A DNA stretch of 38,937 bases from an uncultured Christensenella sp. (GTDB lineage: Bacteria > Bacillota > Clostridia > Christensenellales > UBA3700), in contig CAJTNW010000004.1 of NCBI GenBank assembly GCA_910577795.1, positions 38,787 through 77,723 of the forward strand, in the 5' to 3' direction. The notes beneath the pieces were generated by a model that saw nothing but the letters and a program-made list of their open reading frames with translations, was not told where the DNA came from and did not search any database. Shown piece after piece: positions 16,900 to 25,428 of the stretch (positions within the stretch are counted from its first letter, which is position 1; each line of letters starts with the position of its first letter). A program made the translations under genes and the position numbers.

Positions 16900-19800
16900 T
16901 TAGTCTTTTCTTTTAAAAATCATAATCTCTTCAAATTGATACATTACTGCATAATTGCCATCATCATCTGGTTTATCTGAAAGCACACTTAAGAAAGCAG
17001 TAATTTCTGTATTGTTACCAAATCTACATTCTAATTCTTTAGCAGTAACAACCATACTTATCTGATAAACATTACCTTGTTTTACATATTCAGTATAGTC
17101 CGCTTTAGTAAAGCCATTAATGTTGATATTTGGCTTATTCTTTTCTGTATCATATACATCATCAGCATCACCATAAACAAATGTTATACTAATATAATAA
17201 GTACCATCTAGTAAGAATGAAGTATATGTCATAGATGTATCTTTAATAGTGCCAACAAAATGATTAGGGTCAATTTCCTCAATATTTAAATCAGTAATTG
17301 CATAAATTACAAGAGGCTCTTTTCCTACTTCTACTTTAGAACGGTTAACTAAATAAGTCTTATTTGCCTCCAAAGTAATAGGTGCACCATATTCTTTATA
17401 TACAACATCTTTATTATTATAAACTACTTGAACAGTAGGTGCTAATTCAGTTCTATTAAAGGTTGCTCTAAATTCAACAATTTTGTTAGCCTCATCTTTT
17501 TTAATAACTTCCCAATTCTTAAATGTCCAACCCATTTTGCCTGGTAATCTATAATTACTATCAACAGCGGCATTTAAAGAGTAACATTCTCTTAAAATAT
17601 TATCAAACTTATCACGATAAATTTGTTTCCAAGGTTTGCTCACAGTATCTATATCTTCATAAATTGCTGTTAAAGTAAAGTTTTCTGTAACTTTTAAAGA
17701 ATATGTAGGAAGATAAGTTAAGAAACTTCCATCTGCCCTTTGCCAACCTACAAATACTTTGTTTTCTGCAGGTTCTGGCGCATCAAGATAAACTTTATCA
17801 CCATACTTATAATCATTTTTTTCAATAGTTTCTGTACCATTATTTATAGATACTTTATATAATTGTTCTTTATAATTAACAAAATTAATTTCTTTTAAAC
17901 TATCATCAGATACAGTATAAGTTGTATAAATCAAACCGTCTTGAGAAGTTTTCCATTCAATATTACTAATCTCTTGACCATTTTTGTCTATTAGTATTAC
18001 CTTTTCTGCTGTAAAGTGGCTATCATTTAATCTTGCACTGATAGTTATTGTACGTTTTTGTGCATTTTTATCACTATCATTAAACTCTTTTGCACTCATT
18101 ATATCATACTCGCCACCAACAGCCGCACCATTAATATAAATGCTTTCATGGACTTTTATTGTATGAGGTTTAATAACTGCTGAAAAGTAACTTCCTACTT
18201 CTTCCAACACAACATGGTTACCAAAATAAACTTCCTTATACAGAATATAGTTGTTAGTAGAAGGTCTTAACATTTGTCTACCTGCAACATTTAATGGTAT
18301 AGAAACATTCTCTGTATATTTTTGGTCTTGCCACATCATAAATTCATTTGGTGCAAGACCAGAACGAACACCTGCCCTATCATCACTCAACTTAGTAAAT
18401 GTTACACTTGCTCCACTAAAAATAGTGCTTTCATTTCTTTCATAATCACCTTCAGTATTTACTAATAGGCTTCTTTTTTGTATAGAAATTGTTCTGTCCA
18501 TACCTGCAGTAACGTTAGGCAACAATACTACAACTTTTTCTTGGTCATTACTATATGCAACAGCATGTTCATAATCACCATTGTCATTACAATGCAATTT
18601 TACTGGTTTGCCATTAAAAATGTTCATTGCATTTTTAAGGTCTCCAATATTTATAATTTGTAACCCTTGGTCATATAACTTGCCTTGGATTTTCATTTTT
18701 AATTCATACTTAGTTCCATCGTAATACAAAGGAGAGTCTACATTGCCGTTTCTTGACTTTCTGCTTTGGTCAGACATTTCTATCCATCTTTCACCTTTGG
18801 TATCTACTTCAGGACCATTAGCATCTTTTTTATAAATACCAATTTCACCAGTATCATTAATACCAATACTAATATTAGTATTTGAACCTGCCTCTGGGTA
18901 TTTTGTTTCAGATAATTCACCAGTTTTTAATTGAGAATATACTGCTTGACCATATAAATACCACAAAATTTTGCCTTGTGGCACAAATATTTTTACAGCA
19001 CCAGTTACATCATGGTCAAAATAATAAGGAATTGCTACACCACCATTTCCGTTATCTGCAAAATCAGTTCTTAAAACTGCTTTTTCTTTAACTTCTGCAT
19101 AGGCTTGATTTACATTGCTACCATAATTATCACCACCACTAGTATTATCGCCACCTGTAGCATTTTTATAAATCATTGTACCTGGCATTGTGCCTTCTCC
19201 AACATAAATATTCTTAAAATTACTTACTACTGAATCATCTTCCCATCTACCTGAATTACCACCAATTTCCATGCAATTCAAATTACCACTAACCATCGCG
19301 GCATTAATTGAACCACCTTTATTAACAGCAACAATTCCACCTATTATTCTATAAGCACTAAAATCACCGCCACTACCACCTGCATTATTATAACGTGTTT
19401 TATTAATTTTTGCTACTAATTTACTGCCACTATTGAAGTGCATATAAGCATTGTCTATTAAACAACCACTCATTACATATCCAGCAATACCGCCTACAAA
19501 ACTTGCACCAGCATGTGTTTTTCCTGAAGTCCAGGTCCACTTTTTCATCCAGCCAGTTCTGTTTGTTGTTTCCAAAGTACTATTTGCACCCATTATACCA
19601 GTAACATTTTTAAGACTTCCACCTTTACTTGCTCCTACAACTAAACCTTCATATACGGCATTTGTACAACCTAATTTTGCAATAGAATTACCTGCAGCAG
19701 AAATATCTTCTGATGCACCAATAACTTTATTTGCTGCCAAATCAACAACGACATTATTAATTATACCGCCTTCATTATATCCAACTAAACCACCAAATAC

Positions 19801-20514
19801 TGTTAATGCGTCTTCACCATCATCACAATATTCGTTATTCCATGAATCTTTATATCCAAAATTATGATTGCCCTCTATTTTAAACGTAAAATTACTTAAT
19901 TTTCCGCCTTGACCAAGAACACTTACCAATCCACCAAAACAATGGAAGTCTACTTGATAGAATGTAGGTTTGCCTTCAGAATCTGTGCCAGACTGCATAG
20001 CATATCCATCACCAGCATCAACTTTTATAAGACCAACTGAATTATCATTACGGCGGTCTAATCCTGAAGAAGCATCATTATAATCCCCTTGCAATTTAAT
20101 GCTCCAACCACAGCCATCTAACTCCTGTTTAAATTCTATATTAGGTGCAAGATATGCTTTTTCAGAAGTGTTCCAATTTAAACTTATATTTGTTGTTAAA
20201 TAACCGCTCTTATTTGCATATTTACCTTCCTGCTTTAAGAATGCTTTTAATTCATCCTCACTAGAAACTGCTACAAAATCATTATTTCCATAGCCGTAAC
20301 CTTTTTCCATCATATAGTCAGTAAGGTCGCCAACACCACCCAAATAATTTTCAGGTGTATAGCCATTAACAACTGGTTGTACAGATTGTCCCAAATTACT
20401 ACTGCCATAGTTTGGAGTATTTAAGGATAAAACACCAAAAATAGCCAAAACCATAGACAATACTAATACTAGGCTTATACAAACACCATATATTTTTGTC
20501 TTTCTTCTTTCCAT
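16900..20514 (-). CDS. Large secreted surface protein with GLUG-like and InlB-B-like repeats
   Basis: A 1204-aa exported protein of unknown binding target. The N-terminus has KTK followed by a hydrophobic stretch (residues ~9-31), a signal peptide or uncleaved anchor. Residues ~230-420 contain Gly-rich units (FGGLVGYNEGG, FVGGIAGYVMSG, IIGGIVAVNKGG) spaced like GLUG-type repeats, which usually build a beta-helix in adhesins. Residues ~890-930 match the InlB-B (Listeria-Bacteroides) repeat, with KVFVGWQRADGSFL and LTAIYED; a second copy (MGWTFKNWEV, FRATFNR) follows. The C-terminus ends in FKRKD with no LPxTG motif or membrane anchor, so attachment to the cell may depend on the N-terminal segment. 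GGGAGG lies 6 bases before the ATG. A single-gene unit with its own terminator. Confidence 0.82.
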   Translation of the reverse strand: MERRKTKIYGVCISLVLVLSMVLAIFGVLSLNTPNYGSSNLGQSVQPVVNGYTPENYLGGVGDLTDYMMEKGYGYGNNDFVAVSSEDELKAFLKQEGKYANKSGYLTTNISLNWNTSEKAYLAPNIEFKQELDGCGWSIKLQGDYNDASSGLDRRNDNSVGLIKVDAGDGYAMQSGTDSEGKPTFYQVDFHCFGGLVSVLGQGGKLSNFTFKIEGNHNFGYKDSWNNEYCDDGEDALTVFGGLVGYNEGGIINNVVVDLAANKVIGASEDISAAGNSIAKLGCTNAVYEGLVVGASKGGSLKNVTGIMGANSTLETTNRTGWMKKWTWTSGKTHAGASFVGGIAGYVMSGCLIDNAYMHFNSGSKLVAKINKTRYNNAGGSGGDFSAYRIIGGIVAVNKGGSINAAMVSGNLNCMEIGGNSGRWEDDSVVSNFKNIYVGEGTMPGTMIYKNATGGDNTSGGDNYGSNVNQAYAEVKEKAVLRTDFADNGNGGVAIPYYFDHDVTGAVKIFVPQGKILWYLYGQAVYSQLKTGELSETKYPEAGSNTNISIGINDTGEIGIYKKDANGPEVDTKGERWIEMSDQSRKSRNGNVDSPLYYDGTKYELKMKIQGKLYDQGLQIINIGDLKNAMNIFNGKPVKLHCNDNGDYEHAVAYSNDQEKVVVLLPNVTAGMDRTISIQKRSLLVNTEGDYERNESTIFSGASVTFTKLSDDRAGVRSGLAPNEFMMWQDQKYTENVSIPLNVAGRQMLRPSTNNYILYKEVYFGNHVVLEEVGSYFSAVIKPHTIKVHESIYINGAAVGGEYDIMSAKEFNDSDKNAQKRTITISARLNDSHFTAEKVILIDKNGQEISNIEWKTSQDGLIYTTYTVSDDSLKEINFVNYKEQLYKVSINNGTETIEKNDYKYGDKVYLDAPEPAENKVFVGWQRADGSFLTYLPTYSLKVTENFTLTAIYEDIDTVSKPWKQIYRDKFDNILRECYSLNAAVDSNYRLPGKMGWTFKNWEVIKKDEANKIVEFRATFNRTELAPTVQVVYNNKDVVYKEYGAPITLEANKTYLVNRSKVEVGKEPLVIYAITDLNIEEIDPNHFVGTIKDTSMTYTSFLLDGTYYISITFVYGDADDVYDTEKNKPNININGFTKADYTEYVKQGNVYQISMVVTAKELECRFGNNTEITAFLSVLSDKPDDDGNYAVMYQFEEIMIFKRKD

Positions 20515-20609
20515 AATTTCCTCCCAAAGAAATCAGAATTCGCCCACCATGCCATACTAATATACATAGCAAAATATCAAAATGGGATAGTTACCCTATA
20601 AATAGTACA

Positions 20610-20627
20610 AATCAAATGAATTTGATT
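20610..20627. promoter_or_regulatory. Palindromic operator candidate
   Basis: AATCAAAT GA ATTTGATT, perfect 8-bp arms with a 2-base centre, inside the leader of the surface protein gene and flanked by the two copies of the direct repeat. Confidence 0.4.
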
Positions 20628-20692
20628 GCACTGATACATAGCAAAATCGCTTTTGACATTTTCTACCACATTAATATGCGTGGTATAATACA

Positions 20693-20722
20693 ATAATATA
20701 ATAGAACATATACCTTAATCAA
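20693..20722 (-). promoter_or_regulatory. Possible promoter of the surface protein gene
   Basis: Minus strand TTGATT (20722-20717), 18-base spacer, TATTAT (20698-20693). It would give a long leader of about 170 bases. Confidence 0.4.
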
Positions 20723-20942
20723 ACCTTAAACTTGTAAAATCCTACACAAATTTTACACAAAATTAAACTAAATTAAATATTAAAATATTGTTTAGCCAAT
20801 GTTTTTCTACCCTTGCAGTTTTACTAGTAACCTTTTGTCTATCAAATTTAGTGTTTAAAATATCTTTATAATTTTTACTAATGCTAATAAAAGTAGAATG
20901 AACTAAAGATTATAGTAATAATTGGAATTTTTTGGCAAACTA

Positions 20943-20971
20943 TTGATAAACTAAAAATTTAGTGGTATACT
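20943..20971 (+). promoter_or_regulatory. Promoter of trxA
   Basis: TTGATA (20943-20948), 17-base spacer, TATACT (20966-20971); leader of about 48 bases. Confidence 0.75.
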
Positions 20972-21026
20972 ATTATAGAGAATTAAAATTTATTATTGCA
21001 GTATTATGCAATAATTGGAGGATATT

Positions 21027-21329
21027 ATGTTAAAACACATAGCAAGTAAGGAAGAATTTATTGACAACACAGCAAACGGCACAGTACTTGTGGACTTTTT
21101 TGCAAACTGGTGCGGACCATGCAAAATGCTGGCACCGCTTTTAGAGCAACTTGCAAGTGAGATGCCAGAAATTAATATATTAAAAATTGATGTTGATAGT
21201 GTGCCAGATGTTGCAAAAGAATATGGTATTATATCAATTCCTACTTTAATTTTGTTTAAAGAAGGCAAAGCAGTAGACAAACAAGTAGGATTTATGAACA
21301 TAAACCAACTAAAAAGTTTTGTTAAATAA
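21027..21329 (+). CDS. trxA: Thioredoxin
   Basis: Small cytoplasmic disulfide reductase of 100 aa. The active site is WCGPC (28-32), and the cis-proline occurs in ISIPTLI. Secondary structure order fits a plain thioredoxin fold with no extra domain. The ATG at 21027 is preceded by GGAGG 5 bases upstream; a TTG at 21015 would overlap this site. It has its own promoter and a strong terminator, so it is transcribed alone, and no thioredoxin reductase gene lies beside it. Confidence 0.95.
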   Translation: MLKHIASKEEFIDNTANGTVLVDFFANWCGPCKMLAPLLEQLASEMPEINILKIDVDSVPDVAKEYGIISIPTLILFKEGKAVDKQVGFMNINQLKSFVK

Positions 21330-21364
21330 TACTAAGCGGATATAAAACAAAATTTAATAAACAT

Positions 21365-21394
21365 AAAGTGCTAACAATTAAGTTAGCACTTTTT
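21365..21394 (+). terminator. Intrinsic terminator after trxA
   Basis: Perfect 11-bp stem AAAGTGCTAAC/GTTAGCACTTT, 6-base loop, then a T run. Confidence 0.92.
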
Positions 21395-21413
21395 ATTTAC
21401 CTTAATACAATTT

Positions 21414-21505
21414 ATAGGCAAAATTCTACACTAAATAGATATTGTTTAAATAATTTTTGCCTATTTATTAAAATCTACACGCTTTTTCCTTGTTTATGTA
21501 GATTT
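21414..21505. other. Two adjacent inverted repeats in the trxA-pot intergenic region
   Basis: First pair: ATAGGCAAAATT (21414-21425) with AATTTTTGCCTAT (21452-21464), one bulge. Second pair: AAATCTACA (21471-21479) with TGTAGATTT (21497-21505), perfect. They lie after the trxA terminator and before the pot promoter, and no gene is visible there. They could be a small structured RNA or a relic of a mobile repeat. From 21506 to 21647 I see nothing. Confidence 0.4.
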
Positions 21506-21647
21506 AAATGGTTTTATTAGGCTTATTTATAATTAAAAACATATCAATTTTTATTTTTATAGTTTCTTTTATTTTTTACCATATAAATCTCCTACTTTTT
21601 GATGCTGAAAAAATTTATAATAAATTGATAAAATTTATTTAAAATAA

Positions 21648-21677
21648 TTGACAATATTTATAAATATATGCTATACT
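21648..21677 (+). promoter_or_regulatory. Promoter of the pot (polyamine uptake) operon
   Basis: TTGACA (21648-21653), 18-base spacer, TATACT (21672-21677). Transcription should start near 21684, so the three operator-like sites lie just downstream. Confidence 0.85.
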
Positions 21678-21695
21678 CGTTTTGTTTAATAAAAC

Positions 21696-21772
21696 TAAAC
21701 TTTAAGTTTAGCATATATTGTTTTACTAAACTTTGTGTTTAATATACTTAAAGTTGTTAAACTTATAGTTTA
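21696..21772. promoter_or_regulatory. Three 15-bp operator-like sites spaced 31 bp apart
   Basis: TAAACTTTAAGTTTA (21696-21710), TAAACTTTGTGTTTA (21727-21741) and TAAACTTATAGTTTA (21758-21772). All fit TAAACTTnnnGTTTA with dyad symmetry, and their starts are exactly 31 bp apart, close to three helical turns. They lie between the pot promoter and the regulator gene and are the likely binding sites of the XRE-cupin protein encoded next. Confidence 0.75.
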
Positions 21773-21796
21773 GTACGAATATAAAAAGGAGTAATT

Positions 21797-22330
21797 ATGG
21801 AAATAGGTTCAAAAATTAAAAGATTAAGGCTACAATTATCGCTCACGCAGTCAGAACTTGCCGATAGGTGCGAACTTACTAAGGGATACATATCTCAATT
21901 AGAAAATGATTTGACAAGCCCTTCAATATCTACCCTTATAGATATTTTATCTGCACTTGGCACAGATGCTCAAACTTTTTTTAAGGAAGAGGAAGAAGAG
22001 CAAGTTGTTTTTACAGAAAATGATTTTATTGTAAAAGATAGTTTGGAGCAAGAAAAAATATGGTTAGTACCAAACTGCCAAAAAAATGAGATGGAACCGC
22101 TTTTGGTTACTATAAAACCTAAATACTCTTTGCCAGAAGACATGCCTCATGAGGGTGAAGAATTTGGATATGTTTTATCCGGCAAAATAATTTTACATCT
22201 TGGAAAAAATAGTTACACTGTAAAAGCAAAGGAAAGTTTTTATTTTGTATCTGACAAATTACACTATATAGAAAATGCGACTAATATCCCAGCAAAAATC
22301 ATTTGGATATCTAGCCCACCAACTTTTTAA
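21797..22330 (+). CDS. XRE-family regulator with cupin domain (PuuR-like), pot operon
   Basis: DNA-binding regulator of 177 aa. Residues ~5-62 form the helix-turn-helix (KIKRLRLQLSLTQSELADRC, then GYISQLENDLTSPS). Residues ~100-175 form a cupin barrel (PHEGEEFGYVLSGKIILHL, then ENATNIPAKIIW) that in related PuuR-type regulators binds a small effector. First gene of the polyamine transporter operon, 15 bases before potA. AAGGAG lies 5 bases before the ATG. Three symmetric sites in its own leader suggest autoregulation, with polyamine as the likely signal; both are inference from position. Confidence 0.92.
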   Translation: MEIGSKIKRLRLQLSLTQSELADRCELTKGYISQLENDLTSPSISTLIDILSALGTDAQTFFKEEEEEQVVFTENDFIVKDSLEQEKIWLVPNCQKNEMEPLLVTIKPKYSLPEDMPHEGEEFGYVLSGKIILHLGKNSYTVKAKESFYFVSDKLHYIENATNIPAKIIWISSPPTF

Positions 22331-22345
22331 TGGAGAAATAAACTT

Positions 22346-23794
22346 ATGAGTACACTTATTGAATTAAAAGACGTTTGTAAAGCATACGATGGACAAAATG
22401 TAGTTGACCACGTTAATCTTAATATTGAAAAAGGTGAGTTTGTAACCTTTCTTGGACCTAGTGGTTGTGGTAAAACAACTACTTTAAGAATGATAGCAGG
22501 TTTTGAAAAACCTACAGGTGGTGAGATTTTGCTTGACGGAAAATCTGTACTTGATATTCCGCCTCATTTAAGACCTGTAAATACTGTGTTTCAAAGATAT
22601 GCACTATTTCCTCACCTAAATGTATTTGACAATATTGCTTTTGGCTTAAAAATGAAAAAGAAAGAACTTTGCACAGATGTAAAAGGTTTTTTAGCAAGAC
22701 AAAAGGCAATTAAAAGTTTAATTTCTGAAAAAGTTAAAAAAGCACTAAAAATAGTTGGTCTTACTGACTATGAATACAGAAATGTTACAAGCCTTAGTGG
22801 TGGACAACAACAAAGGGTTGCCATTGCCCGTGCAATTGTAAATGAGCCACAAGTTTTATTGCTTGATGAGCCTTTGGGTGCTTTGGACTTAAAAATGCGT
22901 CAAGAAATGCAACTAGAACTTAAAAATATGCACCGCAGATTAGGTATTACCTTTGTATATGTTACTCATGACCAAGAAGAGGCTCTTACAATGAGTGACC
23001 GTATTGTTGTTATGAAAAATGGTATTATCCATCAAGTGGGTACACCTATTGATATTTACAATGAGCCATCTAATGCCTTTGTTGCTGACTTTATTGGTGA
23101 GTCTAATATCATAAATGGTATTATGCTAGAGGACAAACTTGTTAGATTTGCAGGTGCAGAATTTGTTTGTGTTGACGGCGGATTTGAAAAAAATCAAGCA
23201 ATTGATGTTGTAATACGTCCAGAAGACATTTATCTAATGGATGAGGAAAAAGGACAAATAAAAGGCGAAGTTATATCCTCTTTGTTTAAAGGTGTTCATT
23301 ATGAAATGAGTGTTATTGCAAATAAGGTTGAATTTTTAATTCATTCAACTACTGAATGGCAAGCAGGTGAAAAAGTTAGTTTGTTTATCCGTCCAGACGA
23401 TATTCATATTATGAAAAAAGAAAAAAATAGCAACCTTATAACTGCAAAAGTTTTATCTGAAACAGAAATAGAATTTGCTGATGGAATATTTAATTATGAC
23501 AAAAAAACCTTTGAAAATGCAGGTTATTCTGAAAATGAATATTTAAAAGAGGAAGTTAAAATTTCTATTGATTTTGATAAAATTGACCTTACTGACTATG
23601 AAGATTCTGCACCAATTGCAGGTAATATTGTATCAAGCATATTTAAAGGTGATAAATATCAATATGTAGTAAAAGTAGACAACGGCTTTGATTTTTTTGT
23701 GGAAACTGAAGACGAATACGATAGCAATGACCGTGTGGGAATTACTGTTAAACCGGAAGATATTAAGTTAGAGAGAATTATTTCTTCTAAATAG
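22346..23794 (+). CDS. potA: Spermidine/putrescine ABC transporter ATP-binding protein, extended
   Basis: ATPase that powers polyamine import with PotB, PotC and PotD. Walker A is GPSGCGKTT, signature LSGGQQQRVAIARA, Walker B LLLDEPLGALD, H-loop VTHDQEEA. At 482 aa it is over 100 residues longer than usual. Part of the excess is a helical insert between MKKKEL and VKKALKIVGL; most is a C-terminus that seems to carry two TOBE-like units: GEVISSLFKG through FIRPDDI (about 303-355) and GNIVSSIFKG through TVKPEDI (about 425-475). The Q-loop reads VFQRYALFPH, with Arg where Asn or Ser is common. GGAG lies 10 bases before the ATG, rather far. Followed after 9 bases by potB. Confidence 0.94.
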   Translation: MSTLIELKDVCKAYDGQNVVDHVNLNIEKGEFVTFLGPSGCGKTTTLRMIAGFEKPTGGEILLDGKSVLDIPPHLRPVNTVFQRYALFPHLNVFDNIAFGLKMKKKELCTDVKGFLARQKAIKSLISEKVKKALKIVGLTDYEYRNVTSLSGGQQQRVAIARAIVNEPQVLLLDEPLGALDLKMRQEMQLELKNMHRRLGITFVYVTHDQEEALTMSDRIVVMKNGIIHQVGTPIDIYNEPSNAFVADFIGESNIINGIMLEDKLVRFAGAEFVCVDGGFEKNQAIDVVIRPEDIYLMDEEKGQIKGEVISSLFKGVHYEMSVIANKVEFLIHSTTEWQAGEKVSLFIRPDDIHIMKKEKNSNLITAKVLSETEIEFADGIFNYDKKTFENAGYSENEYLKEEVKISIDFDKIDLTDYEDSAPIAGNIVSSIFKGDKYQYVVKVDNGFDFFVETEDEYDSNDRVGITVKPEDIKLERIISSK

Positions 23795-23803
23795 GAGTAG
23801 CAA

Positions 23804-24613
23804 ATGAAAAAAATCACTATAAAAAGAAAATACCTTGCAATTCCTTATGCAGTATTTATGTTACTTTTTGTGCTTTTACCACTTGCTTTGATAGTGTTTT
23901 ATGCCTTTACAAATGCAGATGGTAGCATAAGTCTTGAAAATTTTATCAACTTTTTTACTGATGGAGTAACATTCAATTCTTTCCTTGACTCTATATGGAT
24001 AGCCTTTATTACTACAATTATTTGTTTTGCACTAGGTTTTCCTGTGGCATATATTCTTGCTAACAAAAAGTATAACAGAAACAGAACATTATTTTTATTG
24101 TTCCTTCTTCCAATGTGGATTAACTTTTTGCTAAGAACTATTGCTACTCGTGCAATGTTTGAAGCATTTGGCTCATGGTTTAATACAGAAATTAATTTTG
24201 GCAAAGGCACTACTATTTTTGGTATGGTTTACAACTTTTTGCCATTTATGATTATTCCTATTTACTCAACTTTATCTAGCCTAGACAAAAGTTTTACAGA
24301 AGCAGCACTTGACTTAGGTGCAACACCTACAAAAGTTATTACTCGCGTTATATTACCTCTTGCACTGCCTGGTATTATTAGTGGTATTACTATGGTATTT
24401 ATGCCTACTCTTTCTACATTCGTTATAGCAGACTTGCTTGGTAATAATCTTGTTCAATTGCTAGGTAACATTATTAACTTAGAGTTTACTCAAAATTCTT
24501 GGAACTATGGTTCTGCACTATCAATAATATTGTTACTACTAATGGGTATTACAATGTTTATTGAAAAGAAATATAACAACAAAACACAAACAGCAGGAGG
24601 TAGGATATGGTAA
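23804..24613 (+). CDS. potB: Spermidine/putrescine ABC transporter permease
   Basis: Inner permease subunit of 269 aa with about six membrane helices. The cytoplasmic loop that docks on PotA is clear: EAALDLGATPTKVI followed by ILPLALPGI. An N-terminal LLFVLLPLALIVFYAF helix is typical of PotB. GGAG lies 6 bases before the ATG. Its last 7 bases overlap the start of potC, so the two permeases are translationally coupled. Confidence 0.94.
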   Translation: MKKITIKRKYLAIPYAVFMLLFVLLPLALIVFYAFTNADGSISLENFINFFTDGVTFNSFLDSIWIAFITTIICFALGFPVAYILANKKYNRNRTLFLLFLLPMWINFLLRTIATRAMFEAFGSWFNTEINFGKGTTIFGMVYNFLPFMIIPIYSTLSSLDKSFTEAALDLGATPTKVITRVILPLALPGIISGITMVFMPTLSTFVIADLLGNNLVQLLGNIINLEFTQNSWNYGSALSIILLLLMGITMFIEKKYNNKTQTAGGRIW

Positions 24614-25428
24614 AAAAGATTTTAGCCAAAGGCTATGTTTACTTAGTACTTTTGTTTTTATACGCACCTATTGCTGTTTTAGTTATATACTCTTTCACAC
24701 CTGCAGCAACTATGCAATGGCAAGGGTTTAGTTTTGAATTATACCAAAAATTATTTGACCCAGCAGAAAGTGCAGATATTTTAGCCGCTTTAAAAAACAC
24801 CTTAATTATTGCTAGTATTTCTTCTGTAATATCAACTTTAATAGGTATTTTTGCATCAATTGGTATTTATAATATGAAAAACCGCTCAAAGGAAGCAATG
24901 CTTACCGTTAGCAAAATACCTATGATGAATGCAGAAATTGTAACTGGTGTATCTTTAATGCTACTATTTTTACTATTTGGCATACCTTTTGGCATGGTAA
25001 CAGTAATAATAGCACATATAGTTTTTTGCACACCTTATGTTATACTTTCCATTATGCCTAAACTACAACAAATGGATAACAATTTATATGAGGCTGCGTT
25101 AGATTTAGGTTGCACACCTATGAAAGCACTTTTTAAAGCAGTGCTACCTCAAATTATGTCTGGTGTTGTTAGTGGTTTCTTCCTTGCGTTTACACTATCT
25201 ATTGATGACTTTGTAGTTACTATTTTTAACATTCAAGGAATTAACACATTATCAACATTCATATATGCAGATGCTGCAAAAAATGGTTTAACACCTTCCC
25301 TTCGTGCTCTATCCACAATGATACTTGTGTCCGTTTTACTATTGCTAATTATTGTAAATATTTTCTCTCATCGTGAGAAAAAAACTAAAAACAAAGCAAT
25401 TGCAAAAGCAAAGGGGGTTAAAATATGA
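24607..25428 (+). CDS. potC: Spermidine/putrescine ABC transporter permease
   Basis: Second permease subunit, 273 aa with about six membrane helices. The coupling loop reads EAALDLGCTPMKAL followed by VLPQIMSGV. The IDDFVVTIF stretch is typical of PotC. Start overlaps potB by 7 bases with GGAGG in the potB tail; its stop overlaps potD by 4 bases (ATGA). The short Lys-rich C-terminus is cytoplasmic. Confidence 0.94.
   Translation: MVKKILAKGYVYLVLLFLYAPIAVLVIYSFTPAATMQWQGFSFELYQKLFDPAESADILAALKNTLIIASISSVISTLIGIFASIGIYNMKNRSKEAMLTVSKIPMMNAEIVTGVSLMLLFLLFGIPFGMVTVIIAHIVFCTPYVILSIMPKLQQMDNNLYEAALDLGCTPMKALFKAVLPQIMSGVVSGFFLAFTLSIDDFVVTIFNIQGINTLSTFIYADAAKNGLTPSLRALSTMILVSVLLLLIIVNIFSHREKKTKNKAIAKAKGVKI

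Larger units (their letters stand above)
20515..20942. other. 428-base intergenic region with operator-like elements
   Basis: Between the divergent surface protein and trxA genes. It holds a possible minus-strand promoter (20693-20722), a palindrome (20610-20627) and a 14-bp direct repeat (ATACATAGCAAAAT at 20562-20575 and 20634-20647). The part from 20730 to 20942 is AT-rich and I see nothing definite in it. Confidence 0.5.

Noticed and set aside
19451..19867. 138-aa plus-strand open frame opposite the GLUG-like repeats
   Set aside because: Antisense shadow of Gly-rich coding sequence; no ribosome binding site or recognisable product.
20653..20689. TTGACA and TATAAT as a plus-strand promoter
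   Set aside because: The 25-base spacer is too long for a sigma-A promoter; a nearby TACCAC/GTGGTA pair has only 6-bp arms.
20993..21301. 102-aa minus-strand open frame over trxA
   Set aside because: Thioredoxin on the other strand is certain, with WCGPC, a ribosome binding site, promoter and terminator.
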